A stretch of DNA of 21,482 bases from Betaproteobacteria bacterium (GTDB lineage Bacteria > Pseudomonadota > Gammaproteobacteria > Burkholderiales > SG8-39), in NCBI GenBank assembly GCA_029858545.1, contig JAOUFA010000015.1, positions 1 to 21,482 of the forward strand. Reading direction: 5' to 3'. The notes below the pieces were generated by a model. The model was not told the DNA's origin, made no database searches, and worked only from the letters and a program-made list of their open reading frames with translations. Positions 14,960-21,482 of the stretch are shown piece after piece (position 1 is the stretch's first letter; every line of letters starts with the position of its first letter). The position numbers and the translations under genes were made by a program.

Positions 14960-15670
14960 TTACAAGCCCAGGTAAGCCTGCCTGACCCGGTCATCCTTCA
15001 GCAGCGCTTCGCCCGAGCCGCTGAGTGCGATCCTGCCGTTTTCCAGCACAAAGGCATGTTGCGAGAGCTTCAAGGACACGGCGACGTTTTGTTCGACCAG
15101 CAGGATTGTCAGCCCTTTCGCATGCAAGGAACGAATCGTGCGCAGGACTTCCTGCACCACGGTGGGTGCCAGACCGAGCGACGGCTCGTCGAACATGATG
15201 AGCGATGGGTTGCCCATCAAACAGCGCCCGATGGCAAGCATCTGCTGCTCGCCGCCCGAGAGCGTCCCGGCTGTCTGGGCGTGCCGTTCGGCGAGGCGCG
15301 GAAAGAGCGCATAGATTTCTTCCAGCTTGCGTTTTGCCTGCGCGCGCGCGCGCGGCAGCATGCCTCCGACTCGAAGGTTCTCCGCGACGGAGAGGCTGGG
15401 AAACACCTGGCGACCCTCGGCGACCTGGCCGATGCCGAGGTCGCAGGTGCGGTGCGAATCCGAACCGGTGATGTCCCGCCCGGCGAAAGAGATTCGCCCA
15501 GTGCGCGGCTTTTCGATGCCGGCGATGGCGCGGATCAGGGATGTCTTTCCCGCGCCGTTGGCGCCGACGATGGCGACGATCTCGCCCTCGGGAACATCGA
15601 GCGACACGCCGGCGAGTGCCTGCGCATCACCGTAGTAGAGGTCGAGGTCGCGCACTTCGAGCAAGGCCAT
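14960..15670 (-). CDS. livF: Liv-type ABC transporter ATPase LivF (cluster B)
   Basis: Cytoplasmic ATPase of 236 residues for the second Liv-type importer. The start at 15670 overlaps the livG stop (ATGA). Walker A GANGAGKT is at 36-43, the family segment EGRQVFPSLSVAENL at 85-99, the signature LSGGEQQ at 137-143, Walker B LIMFDEP at 157-163, and LLVEQN at 190-195 with the LivF-type glutamine in the switch position. A run of (CG)7 at 15341-15354 encodes the Arg-Ala repeats near residues 107-110 and is a possible slippage site, but the frame is intact. It is the last transporter gene of cluster B. Confidence 0.93.
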   Translation of the reverse strand: MALLEVRDLDLYYGDAQALAGVSLDVPEGEIVAIVGANGAGKTSLIRAIAGIEKPRTGRISFAGRDITGSDSHRTCDLGIGQVAEGRQVFPSLSVAENLRVGGMLPRARAQAKRKLEEIYALFPRLAERHAQTAGTLSGGEQQMLAIGRCLMGNPSLIMFDEPSLGLAPTVVQEVLRTIRSLHAKGLTILLVEQNVAVSLKLSQHAFVLENGRIALSGSGEALLKDDRVRQAYLGL

Positions 15671-16395
15671 CAGACTTCGGTCTCCTCGCCGAGGTAGCAC
15701 TCGAGGACGGTGGGATTGCGCACGACTTCTGCGGGCGCGCCGCGCGCGATCACCTCGCCGTGGTGGAGCACAACGATCGTCTGCGCGAGTGCCATCACGG
15801 CTCGCATCACGTGCTCGATTAAGAGTATGGATAGACCGTCCTGGCGATTCATGTCGCGAAACACATCGATCAACTGGTCGCACTCGGTGGGCCGCAGTCC
15901 CGCCATGACTTCATCGAGCAGCAGAAGTCTCGGTCGCGTGGCGAGCGCACGCGCGACTTCGAGGCGCTTGCGATCTGGCAGGGTGAGCGACGAGGCGAGC
16001 AGGTCGCGCTTCGCGCCGAGCCCCAGGCGCTCGACGACATGCCGTGCGTGGGCGCGCGCGTGTGCCACCGTGGGCGAGCGCTGCAAAGCGCCGACCACCA
16101 CGTTGTCGAGCACCGAGAGACCCGCGAAGGGCTTGACGATCTGGAAGGTGCGGCCGATTCCCGCGGCGCAGACCTGGTCGGGACGCAGGCCTTCGATGCG
16201 CCGTCCGGCGAAGTGAATTTTCCCGGCGTCGGGCGGATAGACTCCGGCGATCATGTTGAAAATGGTGGTCTTGCCGGCGCCATTCGGCCCGATCAGCGCA
16301 TTGATCGTTCCCTCGGGAAGCTCGAACGACGCCTCGTGAACCGCGCGGAGTCCGCGGAACGACTTCTGCAATCCCTGCGCGGTGAGCAGGCTCAT
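15670..16395 (-). CDS. livG: Liv-type ABC transporter ATPase LivG (cluster B)
   Basis: Cytoplasmic ATPase of 241 residues. The frame is open far upstream, antiparallel shadowing of livM, but the ATG at 16395 overlaps the livM stop and gives the expected start MSLLTAQGLQKSFRGL. Walker A GPNGAGKT is at 36-43, the Q-loop at about 85 (GRTFQIVKPF), Walker B LLLLDEV at 157-163 and the H-loop histidine at 194 (LIEHVMRA). The signature region reads LTLPDRKRLEVARAL (137-151), so the LSGGQ core is replaced; similar forms occur in other LivG proteins, where LivF supplies the canonical one. The tail LECYLGEE is typical. Confidence 0.93.
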   Translation of the reverse strand: MSLLTAQGLQKSFRGLRAVHEASFELPEGTINALIGPNGAGKTTIFNMIAGVYPPDAGKIHFAGRRIEGLRPDQVCAAGIGRTFQIVKPFAGLSVLDNVVVGALQRSPTVAHARAHARHVVERLGLGAKRDLLASSLTLPDRKRLEVARALATRPRLLLLDEVMAGLRPTECDQLIDVFRDMNRQDGLSILLIEHVMRAVMALAQTIVVLHHGEVIARGAPAEVVRNPTVLECYLGEETEV

Positions 16396-17375
16396 CGTCC
16401 GATTCCCAGCCGGCGCGCGATCGGCGGCCAGATGCCGTTCGGCAGAAACATGACGACGCCGAGCAGCACCACGCCGTAGAACACCTGCTTGATTCCCGGA
16501 ATCTCCCAGCCAAACGCGGCAAGCAATTCGGTGATGCCGTCGGACAACACGGTGAGGAGCGCCGCGCCAAGAATGGGTCCGAACAGCGTGCCGACCCCGC
16601 CGATGATCGGTCCCAGGATGATTTCGATCGAGCGGCTGATGTGGAAGATCTGCTCGGGAAACAGATTGTTGTAGTAGAAGGCGAAGAACACGCCCGAGAC
16701 CGCGGTCATCGCCGAGCTGACGATCACCGCAAGCATCTTCCAGCGGAAAGTGTTGATACCGAGCGCCTGCGCGGCTTCCTCGTCCTCGCGAATCGCCTGC
16801 CAGTAGTATCCGGCGCGGCTGCGCAGCATTGCGGCGCAGAGCGCGAGCGCGCCGGCGGCGAGCACGAGCATGCTGTAGTAGTACATCGCGGGCGGGCCGC
16901 GGAAGTGGAGCAGATCGACCTGGTCGCGCTGCGCGACCTTGAGGAACAGGCCGCCGGGTCCGCCGGTCCAGGGGATATGGTCGAAGCCGATGCGGGTGAA
17001 TTCGGCGAAGGCTATCGTTAGGAGCGCGAAGTACACGCCCGAGATGCCGAAGCGGAAGGCGAGAAAGCCGATCGCCGCACCGAGCAGCATGCATACCAGG
17101 ATTGCGATCCACAGGCCGGCCCAGGGACCGAGGCCGAAGTGAAAGAACAGCCCTCCGGCGACATAGGCACCGACGCCGACGTAGAGGGAATGACCGAGCG
17201 AGAGTTGGCCGGCGAAGCCCATCATCACGTTCCAGGCCTGGCCGGTGTAGGCGAGGAACAGGATCAGGGTCGCGACCGAGATGAGGTAGTTGTCCGCCAC
17301 CCATGGCAGCGCGACGAGCGCCGCGGCGAGCACAGCGAGCAGGACCGTGGCGCGACGGTGCAAGGCGAAGTTCAT
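16392..17375 (-). CDS. livM: Liv-type ABC transporter permease LivM (cluster B)
   Basis: Inner-membrane permease (327 residues) of the second importer. It shows the LivM marks QAWNVMMGFAGQLSLGHSLYVGVGAY (about 46-71), the coupling loop AIREDEEAAQALGINTFRWK (about 195-214) and GTLFGPILGAALL near the end, before MFLPNGIWPPIARRLG. Compared with LivM of cluster A it is clearly diverged, so the two clusters are not a recent duplication. Four-base ATGA overlaps join it to livH upstream and livG downstream. Confidence 0.93.
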   Translation of the reverse strand: MNFALHRRATVLLAVLAAALVALPWVADNYLISVATLILFLAYTGQAWNVMMGFAGQLSLGHSLYVGVGAYVAGGLFFHFGLGPWAGLWIAILVCMLLGAAIGFLAFRFGISGVYFALLTIAFAEFTRIGFDHIPWTGGPGGLFLKVAQRDQVDLLHFRGPPAMYYYSMLVLAAGALALCAAMLRSRAGYYWQAIREDEEAAQALGINTFRWKMLAVIVSSAMTAVSGVFFAFYYNNLFPEQIFHISRSIEIILGPIIGGVGTLFGPILGAALLTVLSDGITELLAAFGWEIPGIKQVFYGVVLLGVVMFLPNGIWPPIARRLGIGR

Positions 17376-18241
17376 GATTTCCTGCCCAGCAGTCCCTGCG
17401 GCCTGAAAAGCAGCACCAGAATCAGCAGGCCAAAGCTCACCATGCTCTTTGCGGAGGGGGCGATGAAGAGTCCGGCGAGCGCCTCCGAGACGCCGATCAG
17501 CACGCCGCCCAGCAGCGCGCCTCCCATCGAGCCCAACCCGCCGACGATCACGATGACGAAAGCGAGCAACGTGTACACCGGTCCGAGTTGCGGCGTCACT
17601 TCGAGCAGGATCGACATCGCGCAGCCGGCTACCGCGACGCAGATCGCGCCCAGACCGAAGGTAAGGCCGTACAGGTGCCGGATATTGAGCCCGACGACCT
17701 TTGCGCCGAGATAGTTGTCTGCGCAGGCGCGGATCGCCTTGCCGGTGAGCGTATAGCGAAAGAACAGGAACAGCAGGGCGGTCGTGACCAGGGCCGTTGC
17801 CGCGGCGTACAGGCGCGCGGCGTCGATCAGAATGGGACCGATCGCGAAGGAGTCGAGCTGATAGTCGGTCTGCACGTTGCGCGCATCGGGTCCGAAGATC
17901 ATCAACATGCCGTTTACGAGCACAATCGCGACCGCGACGAGCAGCATGAATTGCGAGTGTTCAGGCCGTGTGATGAATGGGTTGATGAGCGCTCTTTGCA
18001 GGAGGTAACCGAGCACGAAGAATGCGGCCGCGACCGGGACGATGGCGAGAAACGGATCGAGCTTGAGCATGGCAAAGAGCATCACCGCCGCGTACATCGC
18101 GATGGTCATCATCTCGCCGTGGGCGAAGTTCACGACCCGCACCACGCCGAAGATCACCGACAGGCCAAGCGCCATCAGCCCGTAGACGAGCCCCGTCAGG
18201 ACGCCGGCAATGACGACGTTGACGATCAGATCGATGGGCAT
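17372..18241 (-). CDS. livH: Liv-type ABC transporter permease LivH (cluster B)
   Basis: Inner-membrane permease (289 residues) of the second importer. The start at 18241 gives MPIDLIVNVVIAGVLTGLVYGLMALGLS and the LivH signature IFGVVRVVNFAHGEMMTIAMY. The coupling loop GKAIRACADNYLGAKVVGLN lies near 161-180, and the end LFRPQGLLGRKS is typical. It is translationally coupled to livM by ATGA. No Shine-Dalgarno sequence precedes the start. A strong terminator lies just upstream (18265-18291), so livH and the genes after it depend on read-through from the receptor gene or on an internal promoter that I cannot identify. Confidence 0.92.
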   Translation of the reverse strand: MPIDLIVNVVIAGVLTGLVYGLMALGLSVIFGVVRVVNFAHGEMMTIAMYAAVMLFAMLKLDPFLAIVPVAAAFFVLGYLLQRALINPFITRPEHSQFMLLVAVAIVLVNGMLMIFGPDARNVQTDYQLDSFAIGPILIDAARLYAAATALVTTALLFLFFRYTLTGKAIRACADNYLGAKVVGLNIRHLYGLTFGLGAICVAVAGCAMSILLEVTPQLGPVYTLLAFVIVIVGGLGSMGGALLGGVLIGVSEALAGLFIAPSAKSMVSFGLLILVLLFRPQGLLGRKS

Positions 18242-18264
18242 CTGGCGCGTTACATGTAGGGCGC

Positions 18265-18291
18265 AAAAAAAGGGCCGGTCGCCGCCGGCCC
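18265..18291 (-). terminator. Intrinsic terminator between receptor gene and livH (cluster B)
   Basis: On the minus strand GGGCCGG (18291-18285), loop CGGCGA and CCGGCCC (18278-18272) form a perfect 7-base G+C stem followed at once by seven T (18271-18265). This is a textbook rho-independent terminator 18 bases past the receptor stop codon and 24 bases before livH. It most likely acts as a partial terminator that sets receptor mRNA above transporter mRNA. Confidence 0.88.
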
Positions 18292-18308
18292 TGCTCTGAG
18301 TTGCCGGA

Positions 18309-19550
18309 CTAGGCCTTGTAGTCGGGCGATGGAAAGACGATCTTTGCCTCGGAGAATTCCGCAGGTAGCGTGACGCGCGGCAGCCCTCCCTGGTTCTGGA
18401 TCGCCGCCGAAAGATTTCCCTCGACCTGGCCTTTGGCGTTGAATTTGATCGGTCCGCCGAGCGACATGCGCCGCGCCACCGGAATGTTGGTCTGGCGGAT
18501 CGCCTCGGCAAGAACCGTGGGGTCGGCGCTCTTTGCGCGCGCGTAGGCGTCCGCTGCGATCATGATCGCATCGAAGGTGTAGCCGACGTTGGCACCGTGG
18601 AACGCAAGTTCCTCTTTCGGATTGTGTTTCCTGAAGGCGGCGCCGACGATCTTGGTCATTTCCGAGCGTGGGTTGTACCAGACGGTATTGCAGATCGCGT
18701 ACTCAGCGTACTTGCCCAGGGACTTGGTGTACTGCTCCTCGTACAGTCCTGGCGATCCCGGGCTGATGATGCCCATCGGATTCCAGCGCTGCTTGACCAT
18801 CTCGCGACGCAATACGATCGCGTCGTTCAGACGGCATACCAGCAGCAGGAAATCGGCATTCGCCGCTTTCGCTTTCGAGACCTCGACGGTGAGATCCTTG
18901 GCCGCCGGATCGTAGGCGATGGTGTCGAGGATCTTGAAGTGGAGAGAATCCATCTTGGGCAGAATCGCGCCCACGCCCCGCGCCATTGCCTGGCCGAAGG
19001 TGTCGTTGACGTGCATGAAGACCGCAGTCTTCGGCGAAGTATTTGTCGCCTTGAAGACCTCGCCGGTCAGGACGAGGCCATTCCGCAGCAGTTCGGGCGC
19101 GATCGGGAAATTTCGAAACACATATTTGTAGCCCTGCTCGGTGATCTGCGGCGCAGCGGCGATATTGACGATATGCGGGATGCCGCGCTGCTCGGCGACC
19201 TGCGCGATCGCCGCCGACTGGCCGGAGTCGAACGCCCCGACCAGGACATTGGCGCCTTCCTGAATCAGCCGTTCTGCGCGATTGCGCGCCACGTCGACGT
19301 TGGTCTCGGTATCGGCATTCATCAGCTCGACGTCGACGCCGAGCAGCCCCTTGAGTACCTCGGGCGCGAGATCGGCACCCTTCTGGCAGGACTGGCCGAT
19401 CAGAGCCTGGAAACCCGAGCGTGGCAGCAACACGCCCACTTTCAGCTTGCGGGACTGGGCGCGCACGATGCCGAAGGGGGCGATTCCGGCGACCGTAGCG
19501 CTCGCGGCGACAAGCTTATTGAAATTGCGGCGATTCATCGAATTGCTCAT
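18309..19550 (-). CDS. Liv/HAAT-type ABC transporter solute-binding protein (cluster B)
   Basis: Periplasmic receptor, 413 residues from the ATG at 19550, which has a near-perfect AGGAGGAAAC directly upstream. The N-terminus has a twin-arginine-like signal (MNRRNFNKLVAASATVAG, predicted cleavage after VRA at residue 31). The mature part starts KLKVGVLLPRSGFQALIGQSCQKGADLA, the usual ligand loop; GANVLVGAFDSGQSAAIAQVAEQRGIPHIV is the lobe 1 motif that holds the ligand in this family; FMHVNDTFGQAMARG is the hinge segment. It is divergent from the MarR regulator and CoA ligase, which suggests an aromatic acid as ligand rather than leucine; this is inference. A terminator follows directly. Confidence 0.92.
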   Translation of the reverse strand: MSNSMNRRNFNKLVAASATVAGIAPFGIVRAQSRKLKVGVLLPRSGFQALIGQSCQKGADLAPEVLKGLLGVDVELMNADTETNVDVARNRAERLIQEGANVLVGAFDSGQSAAIAQVAEQRGIPHIVNIAAAPQITEQGYKYVFRNFPIAPELLRNGLVLTGEVFKATNTSPKTAVFMHVNDTFGQAMARGVGAILPKMDSLHFKILDTIAYDPAAKDLTVEVSKAKAANADFLLLVCRLNDAIVLRREMVKQRWNPMGIISPGSPGLYEEQYTKSLGKYAEYAICNTVWYNPRSEMTKIVGAAFRKHNPKEELAFHGANVGYTFDAIMIAADAYARAKSADPTVLAEAIRQTNIPVARRMSLGGPIKFNAKGQVEGNLSAAIQNQGGLPRVTLPAEFSEAKIVFPSPDYKA

Positions 19551-19629
19551 GTTTCCTCCTCGTCCTCGGACATGTGCGTTATCGGGTCGTGCAACGGCGT
19601 TTCGCGGTATGAAGCTTGCGAAGCGCGGG

Positions 19630-19641
19630 TGCTGCGCAGCA
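19630..19641. promoter_or_regulatory. 12-base palindrome in the leader of the cluster B receptor gene
   Basis: TGCTGCGCAGCA is a perfect palindrome about 80 bases upstream of the receptor start, within the likely 5' leader. It may be a second operator or a leader hairpin. It has no similarity to the TGTTATATAACA palindrome in the same gap. Confidence 0.2.
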
Positions 19642-19677
19642 ACATCGCCCGCGTTCCACACCGGATTCGCTGCCGCG

Positions 19678-19707
19678 CATTACAAATCTGTTATATAACA
19701 TTACAAT
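19678..19707. promoter_or_regulatory. Divergent promoters with MarR-type operator
   Basis: The perfect 12-base palindrome TGTTATATAACA (19689-19700) is flanked by two direct copies of CATTACAA (19678-19685 and 19699-19706) exactly 21 bases apart. Read rightward they give TTACAA, 16 bases, TACAAT as -35 and -10 for the marR/ligase operon. Read leftward they give TTGTAA, 16 bases, TGTAAT for the receptor/liv operon. The palindrome lies between -35 and -10 on both strands, an ideal place for a repressor. AT-rich palindromes of this size are typical MarR-family targets, and the MarR gene starts 34 bases away. Confidence 0.6.
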
Positions 19708-19734
19708 TGGTCCGTCAATTCGCTGAACCACGGC

Positions 19735-20223
19735 ATGCCACACCGTTCCAGAACCACTGCTTCGATCGTGCGCGTGCCCGAGCTCGAGTACGACGTGCTC
19801 GACGTCCTGATCGGCTACGCGCTGCGCCGCGCGCAGGTGGCGCTCTACGGGGCCTTCGATCGTGCGACCCGCGGGATGGATATTACGCCGCCGCGCTTTA
19901 CTGCGCTGGTGATTGTCGGCGCGAATGCCGGCATCAGCCAGTCGACGCTCGGCACCGTGCTGGGGATCGCGCGTTCCGGGGCGATGATGTTGGTCGACTG
20001 GATGGTCGAGCGCGGCATGGTCGAGCGGCGCAATTGCCCGCGGGATCGGCGTGCCTGGGGGCTGCACCTGACCGTGCGCGGCGAACGGTTCGTGGAGAAG
20101 ATGAAGGCGAGCGTGCTCGCCGAGGATCGTCGGCAGGCCTCGCTGCTGAGCAGTGCCGAGCGCAGGACGCTGCTCGGTTTGCTCGACAAGATCTCGGTGA
20201 CGAAAAAGGAGCGAAGAGCGTGA
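19735..20223 (+). CDS. MarR-family transcriptional regulator
   Basis: Regulator of 162 residues with a winged helix-turn-helix. The dimerisation helix comes first (VLIGYALRRAQVALYGAFD). ITPPRFTALVIVGANAGISQSTLGTVLGIARSGAMMLVDWMVERGMVER (about 50-98) is the DNA-binding core, and RNCPRDRRAWGLHLTVRG (99-116) is the wing with the D-x-R pair typical of MarR. Its stop overlaps the GTG of the CoA ligase by three bases, and it is divergent from a Liv-type receptor. MarR proteins linked to aromatic-acid CoA ligases (for example CouR) are usually released by the acyl-CoA product; the same is likely here. No Shine-Dalgarno sequence is clear before the ATG at 19735; a start further in is possible. Confidence 0.9.
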   Translation: MPHRSRTTASIVRVPELEYDVLDVLIGYALRRAQVALYGAFDRATRGMDITPPRFTALVIVGANAGISQSTLGTVLGIARSGAMMLVDWMVERGMVERRNCPRDRRAWGLHLTVRGERFVEKMKASVLAEDRRQASLLSSAERRTLLGLLDKISVTKKERRA

Positions 20224-21482
20224 GCAGTTCGAGTGCCATGGCGTATCGCAGGCTGTCGCTGGGCAAGCCCGGGGTGACGGTCGAGCGCGACGAGAAGAAC
20301 CGTCTGCTGCTCAAACCGACGCAGCCCCTCGGTGAGTATCCGCGGCGACTCACCGATCGGCTGGTGAAATGGGCCGCCGAGGCGCCCGAGCGGACCTTCG
20401 TCGCCAAACGCGTGCAAGGGGGCGATTGGCGGCGCATCGGTTACGCGCAGGCGCTCGATACGGCGCGGCGCATCGGCCAGGCGCTTCTCGACCGGGGTCT
20501 TTCCGCCGAGCGGCCGCTGATGATTATCTCCGAGAACGACCTCGAACAGGCGATGCTCGCGATCGCGGCGCTGCACGTCGGGGTGCCGTTCGTGCCGGTG
20601 TCGGCCGCGTATTCGCTTGTCTCGCAGGACTTCGGCAAGCTGCGTTACGTGGTCGACCTGATGACGCCGGGGCTGGTATTCGCCTCCGACGGCGCGCGCT
20701 ATGCGCGCGCGATCGACGCGGCGATTCCGCGCGACACCGAGCTCGTCGTCACCCAGGCGCCGCCCGCAGGGCGCAAGACGGTGCTGTTTGCCGAACTCGC
20801 GGCGACCGTGCCGGGTTCGGACGTGGAAGCCGCCCACGCGGCGATCGGTCCCGAAACGGTGAGCAAATTCCTGCTGACCTCCGGCTCGACCGGGATGCCC
20901 AAGGCGGTGATTCATCCGCAGCGGATGCTAACCAGCAACCAGCAGATGGTGGTCGACTGCCTGCCGTTCCTGATGAACGAGCCGCCGGTCCTGGTCGACT
21001 GGCTGCCGTGGAACCATACTTTCGGCGGCAACCATAATTTTGGCCTGGTGATCTACACCGGCGGGACGCTGTATATCGATGAAGGAAAACCGACGCCCCA
21101 GCTGATCGGTGAGACGCTGCGCAACCTGCGCGAGATCGCGCCGACGGTGTACTTCAACGTACCGCGCGGATTCGAGGAGATTGCGCACGCGCTCGCCGCC
21201 GAGCCCGCGCTCGCGAGGAAGTTCTTCTCGCGCGTGAAGATGCAGTTCTACGCCGCGGCGAGCCTCGCGCAGCCGATCTGGGACGCGCTCGACCGGGTCG
21301 CCGAGCAGACCGTCGGCGAGCGTATCGTGATGATCACCGGTCTGGGTATGACCGAGACCGCGCCGTTCGCGATCTGCGCCAACTGGCTGGCAGGACAGTC
21401 GGGCGGCATCGGCCATCCGGCCCCGGGCACCGAGTTGCGCCTCGCGCCGGTCGGCGACAAACTCGAGGTGCGTTATCGGGGG
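20220..21482 (+). CDS. fcs: Feruloyl-CoA-synthase-like acid-CoA ligase (partial, C-terminus outside window)
   Basis: ATP-dependent acyl-CoA ligase of the adenylate-forming superfamily; 421 residues are visible and the gene runs off the right edge. The GTG start at 20220 overlaps the marR stop and has AAGGAG 8 bases upstream; an in-frame ATG follows at 20238. The ATP-binding P-loop is TSGSTGMPK (220-228), then Ala229 where Gly is more usual. WLPWNHTFGGNHNFGL (261-276) and YFNVPRGFEE (311-320) are characteristic of the feruloyl-CoA synthase branch. The A5 motif GLGMTET is at 374-380, and GGIGHPAPGTELRL (395-408) precedes the hinge. The C-terminal catalytic lysine is not in view. It would convert a hydroxycinnamate or similar acid to its CoA thioester as the first catabolic step; the true substrate may be another aromatic acid. 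Confidence 0.88.
   Translation, partial: MSSSSAMAYRRLSLGKPGVTVERDEKNRLLLKPTQPLGEYPRRLTDRLVKWAAEAPERTFVAKRVQGGDWRRIGYAQALDTARRIGQALLDRGLSAERPLMIISENDLEQAMLAIAALHVGVPFVPVSAAYSLVSQDFGKLRYVVDLMTPGLVFASDGARYARAIDAAIPRDTELVVTQAPPAGRKTVLFAELAATVPGSDVEAAHAAIGPETVSKFLLTSGSTGMPKAVIHPQRMLTSNQQMVVDCLPFLMNEPPVLVDWLPWNHTFGGNHNFGLVIYTGGTLYIDEGKPTPQLIGETLRNLREIAPTVYFNVPRGFEEIAHALAAEPALARKFFSRVKMQFYAAASLAQPIWDALDRVAEQTVGERIVMITGLGMTETAPFAICANWLAGQSGGIGHPAPGTELRLAPVGDKLEVRYRG

Noticed and set aside
15340..15354. Alternating CG run of 15 bases
   Set aside because: It lies within livF and is explained by Arg-Ala codons; the reading frame is intact, so there is no sign of phase variation.
4135..18241. The two Liv clusters as a recent duplication
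   Set aside because: Receptors, permeases and ATPases differ throughout (for example LSYGE versus LTLPD in LivG, and different LivM and LivH motif regions); they are old paralogues with opposite orientation and different partners.
18250..18255. Start-stop pair ATG-TAA on the minus strand just ahead of livH
   Set aside because: Minimal start-stop pairs occur by chance and this one has no ribosome site; no support for a regulatory uORF.

Overview
The window is a strongly G+C-rich, gene-dense stretch of a proteobacterial chromosome, most likely a betaproteobacterium of the Burkholderiales type. That placement rests on the protein families: a TAXI-type solute receptor, two complete branched-chain-amino-acid-type (Liv/HAAT) ABC importers each linked to catabolic genes, a feruloyl-CoA-synthase-like ligase, and YdiK and Hsp33 homologues. 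I see no insertion sequence, phage gene, CRISPR array, rRNA or tRNA, and every gene that lies fully inside the window looks intact. No gene-free stretch exceeds 300 bases.

Layout. (1) 1-580, minus strand: the N-terminal part of a TAXI-family periplasmic solute receptor that runs off the left edge. (2) 849-8633, plus strand: catabolic/transport cluster A, made of a CocE/NonD serine hydrolase, a Tat-exported solute receptor, two permeases, two ATPases (livH, livM, livG, livF order; ATGA overlaps H/M and M/G, 11 bp overlap G/F) and an ACMSD-like metal-dependent amidohydrolase. (3) 8642-12216, minus strand: a TetR repressor followed by a lipoprotein membrane-fusion protein, an ABC ATPase and an ABC-2 permease, a compact exporter operon with ATGA overlaps. 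(4) 12269-13114, minus: hslO (Hsp33) lacking two of the four canonical zinc cysteines; divergent to it, 13223-14281, plus: a YdiK/AI-2E family membrane protein. (5) 14299-14904, minus: a small unknown membrane protein. (6) 14960-19550, minus: cluster B, a second Liv-type importer (receptor, livH, livM, livG, livF), with a strong intrinsic terminator between the receptor and permease genes. (7) 19735-21482, plus, divergent from cluster B: a MarR regulator overlapping a feruloyl-CoA-synthase-like CoA ligase that runs off the right edge.

How they may work together. Cluster B and the MarR/CoA-ligase pair share a 184-bp divergent control region holding a perfect palindrome (TGTTATATAACA) between symmetric promoter-like elements. 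The simplest reading is one regulon for uptake and CoA activation of an aromatic (hydroxycinnamate-like) acid, with the MarR protein as its sensor. Cluster A couples a hydrolase, an importer and an amidohydrolase, which suggests uptake and hydrolytic breakdown of an unidentified ester, amide or aromatic-derived substrate. In both clusters a strong hairpin separates the receptor gene from the membrane genes, which would make receptor mRNA more abundant than permease mRNA. Substrates for both systems are inference; the families and layouts are seen directly.
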